Below, in pieces: positions 57,636 to 64,000 of a stretch of DNA of 64,000 nucleotides. The notes under the pieces were generated by a model. The model was not told where the DNA came from. It was given only the letters and a program-made list of their open reading frames with translations, and did not search any database. How positions within the stretch are numbered: position 1 is the first letter of the stretch; each line of letters begins with the position of its first letter. Origin of the DNA: Mytilisepta virgata (lineage: Eukaryota > Mollusca > Bivalvia > Mytilida > Mytilidae); the NCBI GenBank assembly GCA_028015205.1, contig JAPWFG010000021.1, positions 2,728,001-2,792,000 on the forward strand, written 5' to 3'. The translations under genes were made by a program, and so were the position numbers.

Positions 57636-60600
57636 CTGAAATAGAAATTTAAAGTTCATGTTCATATATAATTTTATGAACTTGTAATTTATTTTACAAT
57701 TTTTTTTAATCAAATTTAAAAAGACACTTCTTTTTGGCTACATTTCAATCTACTATAATGATAACATCATAACTCTTACCTCCTTTAATATCTAACTTTT
57801 CATTTATAACAGGCCTCAACAACTTCAAGCAATTTGTCAGGAACCACCTGCAAAGCAGGATATGCATACCCTAAGGGGATGTCACATCACTTGCATTTTA
57901 TAAAATATGAACATGAAATAATATGTGTCTGTGAGACAACTGACTGGTGTATCTCCCTCAAGCAAAGCTCTATCCACAGATGCTTTTTTGGTTTAACTTT
58001 TTTTTGTAAGGTTTGAATCTACTAAACAACTAGTTTGGCCTTGAATACATCAACTGAAAGATGATTTGTGGAATATGTATATATATGGTGGATTGTAATT
58101 GGCAGCATTGAGAATGTTGATATTTGCAAAAGATTGATAAGTCAATAATTAATTGCAACTGTCATGGATGTTACATGCAACGTAATGACAATCACCTATG
58201 TAATGTTTTTCTAACTTCCGAGTTAGTATACACTTAGACGTCACATAAAAAGTGCAAAGTGTGTTTTAACTTGAGAAAGATATATCTCCTGCTTAATATT
58301 TTGGTTAAATTTATTTTCTTTCACCAAAAAATATAATTTACGATCATTGTCTATTATGGTCTTTATAGCTTATATACTTAGGTTCACATGATTCAAGCTC
58401 AAGTTAATAGTACCACATAGTAGCTTGTACAATATTACACTGCTTTATTTGAAAAATTAAATTTTGTTCTAAGGATTACATAAAGTGGTTATGGAAGGTG
58501 CAATAACTCTTTATTATATTTTGAAAAGGCTTATTCCTACCAATTTAAAGATGGTACAGAAGATCATTTCAGGAAAAGTCATAATTAAAGTTACTTAAAT
58601 AAATTTAAAATATAATTAACTTGGATAAGAATTAACGACAACCTTAACCATTGTTCTATTAATTTTTTTCTCTCCAGTAATCTAAAGTCAAAATGTGGTT
58701 TTATCAGTTAAATCAATCTGATCAAACCCAGTGCAGTGTATCAGAACATCAGGTTTTAATAAGATTGATAGATAAATGATCTAATTTTTGCAACATTTAT
58801 TACAGTAACATGACAGTTTATCAAATCCCTGAAAACAAAGTTTTTGGCCTATATGGGAATCAGTCTGTCTTTCCATTGGTCTGTTTGACTCTCAATGACC
58901 AACGCCTTTAGTCCTTTATCCAATCTTCATGAAAAGTTGCAAATTTTTAAACTCTGCATTTAAATTCAAATTCAGCACAAACTCAGAAATATCAGGATTA
59001 GATAATGGATGCATTGCAAGACAGACAGATTTTATGGGATTCGAAAATGTTAACCAGTATATTGAAAATTTTCCCATAAACACTTAATTTTCAAATTCTG
59101 CAGGAAAAAAATATATTCATGCAGTCATAGGTTTCCAGATCCATTTAAATTTCCAAATTTGGACGTGCGTACTGTCTTTAAATTGGTAAGGGTCAGCTTT
59201 TTCAAAACATGAAGCCATTCACGTAAAATAAAGATATCTATCACTTTTTAATGCATTAACTAATATAATACTTTAAATTTAGGATCATATCAATGCATGC
59301 AGATATAATGTATAGTTAAGAATAACATACTTTTTCAGTTTGATTTTTTCTACCTTGATCTCTGCCACTCCTATATGATCAACTGACATTCCATTAGGTA
59401 GGAAGGACAACAGGTACTCTGCTAAATCAGCCTGGTCTGATAACAAAAGTTCTATATATCTAGTGGTCTGAAACAAAACAGTAATTTATTAAGCATTTAA
59501 ACTTTTCTACTATCGTTTCTATAGAATCAATTTTAGTTATTATACCCCCACTCTGAAGGGGTCCATCCATCACCTTTCACAAAATGTTTGGTTGTAAAAT
59601 TTTCAGCAACTATAGGCCAAAAGTAATTCGTAGTTGGTGTGAAGCATGAATATGATGAGTTGTAGGGTGGGTGTGGATTTTTTACCTTCATGTTTAACAA
59701 TGCCACCTTAACATTTTCACCATATTGACTATGGGAAATTTTTGGTTGTAAAATTCTCTGCAACTATAGACTACAGCTATTTTATAAAGTAGGTGGTGAG
59801 AAGCATGGTTATTTTGAGTAGTAAGGTGGTTACTGAATTTGTACTTGTTGCACATCCTCTCCCTGTTTAATGATGTCACCTTATATTTTTGACCATACAG
59901 ACTAGGGTAATTTTTCATCAAAAAATTCTCAGCAACTATAGAGTACAACTATTTTAAGTTGATGCAAAGCATAACATTTTGAGTTGTAAGATGTTTACAA
60001 GTTTTATACCTGTGGCAGATATACTTCATGTTTAATGATGCTGCCTTACATTTTTACATTCACTTGACCCAACAGGTAAATCACTTGGTGTCTGTCCTCC
60101 GTCGTTGTCCATCAACTTTTACAAAAATCTTCTCTTCTGAAACTAGTGGGCCAAATGGAATCTTGTCTGAAACCACTTGACCAATTGGAACCAGACTTGG
60201 CAGCAATGGTTCTTAGATGGTCATCTTTCAGAGGTGTAGCCGATGACCCGGACTGTCAACCAAGACGGCCGCCACAACCAAACTTAGTTTAACATAGGTC
60301 CCTATGGGAAAATTCATTGAAAAATCTTCTTGTCTGAAACAACTTGACCAATTGGAACAAGACTAGGCAGCAATGGTCCCTAGGAGGTCCTCTTTCAGAA
60401 ATGTGTCCGATTTCGTGGATTGTGAACCAAGATGGCTGCCACAGCAGAGCTGAATTTAACAATTAGGACCCTATTTGAAATTCATTCAAAAATCTGCTTG
60501 TCTAAGCCAATTAGAACTAGACTTGGTAGCAATGGTCCTTAGATCGTCCTCTTTCAGAAATTTGTCAGATGACCTGGACTTTCAGCCAAGATGGCCGCCA

Positions 60601-62678
60601 CAGCCAAACTTAGTTTAACATAGGGCCCTATGGGAAAATTCATTGAAAAATCTTCTTGTCTGAAACCACTTGACATATTGGAGGCAGAGTTGTCAGCAAT
60701 GGTCCTTAGGAGGTCCTCTTTTAGTAATGTGTCCAAATTGTTAACCAAGATGGCCGCCACAGCCGAACTTAGTTCAACATAGGACCTTATAGCAAATTCA
60801 CTCAAAAATCTTCTTGTCTGAAACTACTAAGCCAATTGGAGATGGTCCTCTTTCAGAAGTGTGCCTATTGACCTGGACTGTCAACAAAGAACTGCCACAG
60901 CTGAACTTAGTTTAACATAGAACCCTATAGAAAAACCAGCCAAATTGACTGCAACACTTAAATTCTTTGTCCTGGTCAAGATGAAAAGTTAAATCCAGGT
61001 GAGGGATACAGGCTCTTGAGAGCCCCTAGTTTACTATATGGACTATGGAAATTTTTGGTTGCAAACTTCTCAGCAGCTATACCTACAACTAATTTATAGT
61101 TGGCATGAAGTACAAGTTATAAGATGGGGTGCAATTATGCACCTTTGATCCATCCAATTCCTGTTTAATTATGCTATCTTACAGTTTTCATAATATTAAA
61201 CAATGGGTGTATTTATAAGCTCTAATCTTTCAGCTCTCTTTATTGTATTCTAACTGTACAAGAACATGAATATTCAATAAATATGCAAATATTTGATGGA
61301 TACTATTAACCTGAATGACCTTGAGGAAACTTTGAGGGTGGTTGCAGATTCTTCATCATACCAATTTTTAGGTTGATTTGGCTGGTTTCTTGTAACATGA
61401 ACAAGTGAATAAAACTTGTTTTAAATCTTCTGTGATGGCCTGGTCTACTCTAGAGACAATGAGTAATATATGGACCCTCTTCTGCTAGTGTTTCTAACTA
61501 AATTTAAATTCAGGTAGCAAGTTTAATGAGATAGATTTAAGGTTTGTATGTGAATAAAGTTTATTCTAATATGACATCCCATACATCGTCAAATGTTGTA
61601 TTACCAGATACATACGTGTATATCCACTTATAGAACATGCATATAGAGGCTTTTATTTAAATGCAAATTGTGTGAACTTTAACAAGAAAAAATATCTTTT
61701 TCCACTTAAAATTGTTTATCTTTACAAAGAAATCATGCAATACAACCACAACAGATGTGTATAACAACAATTATGGTAATTTTGTACACTGGAAGACACA
61801 TTTACTTAGGCCGTGCCATCTTGATTTTTGAATTACATAATTTGAATGTGCAAATGGTTATCTTATGAAAATAGTCTTATTCAAAATATGCTTTTAAAAA
61901 TACAGATTGCATCATATAAATTGCAAGAGAAATGGAACGTCCAAACTAATATCAGATACATATAGGATTACTCAAATGAGCAAAATTAGCATATTTGTCC
62001 TATTAAAAATAGAAATAATTCATGGGTATTATAGAGTTGATGTAATTTACACATAGGCTGGGCCTTCATATTCGTATTTTATACTTTGCTATCGCTCGGT
62101 ATAAAATATCCGAATATAAAAGCCCAGTCCATGTGTAAATTACTTCAACTCTATAACTCCCGTCAATTATTTCTTAATTAAAGCCCTTACAATGAACTAT
62201 CATCAACAACAACAAACAATGAAAAAAAACTACAATTAAGTGTAAAGCTACATAATATAAGATAAAGTATAAAAACCATATAAACATGTCAGTTTAGAAA
62301 TTTGAGTTATTTCCCTTTAAACAATGAAAAGATTAATTCTCTCGTTTCATAGACTGGTTAGCTATACATAATAGCTACACTTTCGTAATGTTTCCCCTTC
62401 CTTTTTATTTAGATGATACCGAAAACCCACAATTAATTTATTTTGGCCTTAAAGACAAAGTACAATTTTCACAATAATCTTTAATTTAAAAAAAAAAATA
62501 TATCAAGCCTTACCCGTTTTCTGTTTTCCTCATCTGTTGGATCATAGTCACAAAGGATACCTAGTAGAGTGCTAAAGACTTCTTTCTTTTCTATGTAGTT
62601 AAACTTAATCATATTCATTAGGGCAGTAAAAGGTACCAGTTCATGTTTACTGATGGTTTCCATTTTCAAGAAAAGTTC
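56123..62678 (-). CDS. PAH-like-domain protein, C-terminal three exons
   Basis: Minus-strand exons 62678-62514, 59467-59331 and 57635-56123 join in phase. The visible ~604 residues start inside the protein, so 5' exons lie beyond 64000. The first two exons (residues ~1-100) read FTALMNMIKFNYIEKKEVFS, LLGILCDYDPTDEEN, IELLLSDQADLAEYLLSFLP. This spacing fits a paired amphipathic helix (PAH) domain as in SIN3 (xxVKxxF..pevYxxFLxil...LlxxhpdLxxxFxxFLP) and resembles PAH-like regions of GON4L-type nuclear proteins. The last exon is Asn/Gln/Ser/Thr-rich and mostly disordered, ending in a basic KPKKLSMSANSSVRKKLRL patch. Exact identity unknown; a role in chromatin/transcription is inferred from PAH only. 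Confidence 0.65.
59331..59467 (-). CDS. PAH-like-domain protein, penultimate exon
   Basis: Acceptor TTTGTTTCAG (AG at 59469-59468), donor GTATGT from 59330. 45 codons plus 2 nt: TTRYIELLLSDQADLAEYLL, SFLPNG, then a Lys-rich EIKVEKIKLKK. Second half of the PAH-like fold. Confidence 0.8.
59531..60055 (+). repeat. ~165-bp tandem array, left part
   Basis: Units share TTTGGTTGTAAAATTTTCAG, CAACTATAG and GTTTAAT.ATG.CACCTTA phrases (about 59585, 59737, 59915). The array resumes at 61033-61200 after an inserted repeat. Confidence 0.75.
60056..61032 (+). repeat. AGCTCACCTGG-type dispersed repeat, diverged copy 5, nested
   Basis: The start is diverged (TTCACTTGACCCAACAGGTA); the end AATCCAGGTGAGGGATACAG with TCTTGAGAGCCCCTAGTTT is clear. 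Four to five ~170-bp units carry CTTCTTGTCTGAAACCACTT, CAGCAATGGTCCTTAGGAGG and AAGATGGCCGCCACAGCC. Plus orientation, so antisense to the surrounding minus-strand gene. Confidence 0.8.
61033..61210 (+). repeat. ~165-bp tandem array, right part
   Basis: Continues the array of 59531-60055: ATATGGACTATGGAAATTTT, TTGGTTGCAAACTTCTCAGC and CCTGTTTAATTATGCTATCT. Confidence 0.75.
62013..62172. mobile_element. 160-bp hairpin (MITE-like) in PAH-gene intron
   Basis: Left arm AAATAATT...ATAGAGTTGATGTAATTTAC..GGCTGGGCC, right arm GCCCAGTCC...GTAAATTACTTCAACTCTAT..AATTATTT. Loop TTTGCTATCGCTCG near 62092. A similar GCTCGGTATAAAAA loop phrase occurs near 18690. Confidence 0.85.
62514..62678 (-). CDS. PAH-like-domain protein, first visible exon
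   Basis: Acceptor ACTTATTTTCAG (AG at 62680-62679), donor GTAAGG from 62513. 55 codons, phase 0: ELFLKMETISKHELVPFTAL and on to DPTDEENRKR. First half of the PAH-like domain. Confidence 0.8.
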
Positions 62679-63456
62679 CTGAAAATAAGTAATATTTCAT
62701 TTAGCATTTTTGCATTTGAAATCTGAAAGATTTCTCTTGGATTGTATATAACACCTGTCAATAATATTAAATAACTGTAATTTTGAATTTTGCTAATGTT
62801 GAGTTTTTAACTTTTTTCAACATAAAGTTGGCTTGTAATGCATATCATCATCATGTAACATTATGTAACAAATGTATCATGAATTCAAGCTCACTGTTGG
62901 TTAATTGTAATTACTGAGTGATTGGACTTTTTATGGAGTTTATAAAAAAAAATATTTGGAAATGTGTTTGACAAAATTACATTACAACACTGTTCAGTAA
63001 AACATACATTTAAAATTTAACTTTTTTCATATTGTGTCATCAGGAGTAGTGGCCCTTTAATCATCAAATACAAAATATTATCAAGTTAGAAGTTCCCAAG
63101 TTTCAGGTTTACATAATTATTTGGCTTTTTTCTAGCTGACGTTTTCCTATGTATGAAGAGCCAGAATAAGTTACATCCTAAATAACTCTTTAACCTCTTG
63201 ACCAAATGAACTAGTTTGATATATGAGAAATCTGAGAGAGTCTCTATAAAATTTGCCATATGCAATAATTGTAGTTTTTATAGCTTAGTTGGAGATTTCA
63301 GTCTTTATTTTTATTGTCCAAAATATTCTTCAGATGTAACAAGGTACTCAGTTTTCAACAGTAAAATCTTAAATTGATGCCTCCAAAACTAAAAATCAAT
63401 TTACGTTAGTTATGTCTCAATTCTAAATTTAAAAAATTCTCTTTTTCTTCATAATC
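62679..63456 (-). other. Intron sequence, no exon seen
   Basis: AT-rich; no further in-phase exon for the minus-strand gene was found here or up to 64000. Confidence 0.5.
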
Positions 63457-63815
63457 TGACCGCCTCGGTGGTCTCGTGGTAGCGTGCTCGCCCCGAGTGC
63501 GGAAGGTCACGGGTTCGATACCCGGCCGGGTCAAACCAAAGACATTAAAATTGGTATTTGCTGCTTCTCCACCAAGCACGTGGCATCTAGGAGTAAGAGC
63601 AAAGACTGGTCGGCTCGGAGTCAGTATAATGTGTCCGAGTGAGGTGATATGTCTTCCTGCGGACAGTTACCTCGTGAGCTAGCACATTAAAAATCCGACT
63701 TAGCGTGTCGGTCTAGTACAAAGCAGGGATCATATTCATTATCATATCAACATGTTCTCGTCCTGATATGCACCTGGTTGCCACTGGACGTTAAACAACA
63801 ATTCATCCATCCATC
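63457..63815 (+). mobile_element. tRNA-derived SINE, full copy with target-site duplication
   Basis: Head TGACCGCCTCGGTGGTCTCG with box A-like TGGTAGCGTGCTCG and box B GGGTTCGATACCC; the tRNA-like acceptor ends TGACC/GGTCA pair. Tail ATTCATCCATCCATC. Flanked by the direct repeat TTCATAATC (63448-63456 and 63816-63824). Confidence 0.95.
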
Positions 63816-64000
63816 TTCATAATCATATATAAATCCAGTGCAAAGCAAATGTTTTTTAAACAGATTTCTAGTCAATTATAAATTATAGCATTATTCACCA
63901 GTTTCAAACCCCATTTTTTGTGCAAGAAATTGTTACCCAGGTATTATGATGTAAAGGCTAAAAGTAATTTTTTGGTCTCCCAAATGTACTAATTAAACTA

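Overview
The window looks like AT-rich nuclear DNA from a mollusc, probably a bivalve. Four spliced protein genes with GT-AG introns are visible, together with tRNA-derived SINEs, Penelope-like and LINE retroelement remnants, hairpin (foldback/MITE-like) elements, and long dispersed repeats of the kind common in bivalve introns. Species assignment is inference. Gene models below were built by hand from splice sites, reading-frame phase and protein family match.

Layout. 1-2880 (minus): a non-LTR retrotransposon with ORF1 and the endonuclease plus start of the reverse transcriptase of ORF2. 3862-9722 (plus): three in-phase exons of an acidic, then lysine/proline-rich protein I do not recognise; its introns hold a 2.75-kb foldback element and a truncated SINE. 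12191-14954 (minus): the C-terminal part of a MECOM/PRDM16 (EVI1/hamlet)-type zinc-finger transcription factor with CtBP-binding motifs. 14955-23064: AT-rich DNA with degenerate tandem repeats and retroelement remnants. 23065-28335 (plus): a complete six-exon voltage-gated proton channel (Hv1) gene. 28336-35318: repeats, a full SINE, a Penelope-like remnant and hairpins. 35319-48659 (plus): a complete seven-exon NUDT17-type Nudix hydrolase gene whose introns are filled with dispersed repeats. 48660-56122: repeats and no supported gene. 56123-62678 (minus): the last three exons of a PAH-like-domain protein whose 5' exons lie beyond the window. 63457-63815: a full SINE with a target-site duplication.

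The four genes show no sign of acting in one pathway; this is an ordinary animal gene neighbourhood with heavy repeat load. Most worth a second look: (1) a 62-bp minisatellite, five copies, that has multiplied the exon 2/intron 2 splice donor of the Hv1 gene; (2) a divergent Hv1 voltage sensor (third S4 arginine replaced by lysine, one zinc-site histidine missing); (3) a retrotransposon in which ORF1 and ORF2 lie in one frame separated by a single TAG, with no ATG before the endonuclease catalytic Asn; (4) a very large foldback element with a 6-bp target-site duplication. I did not find an obvious wholly new multi-gene system.
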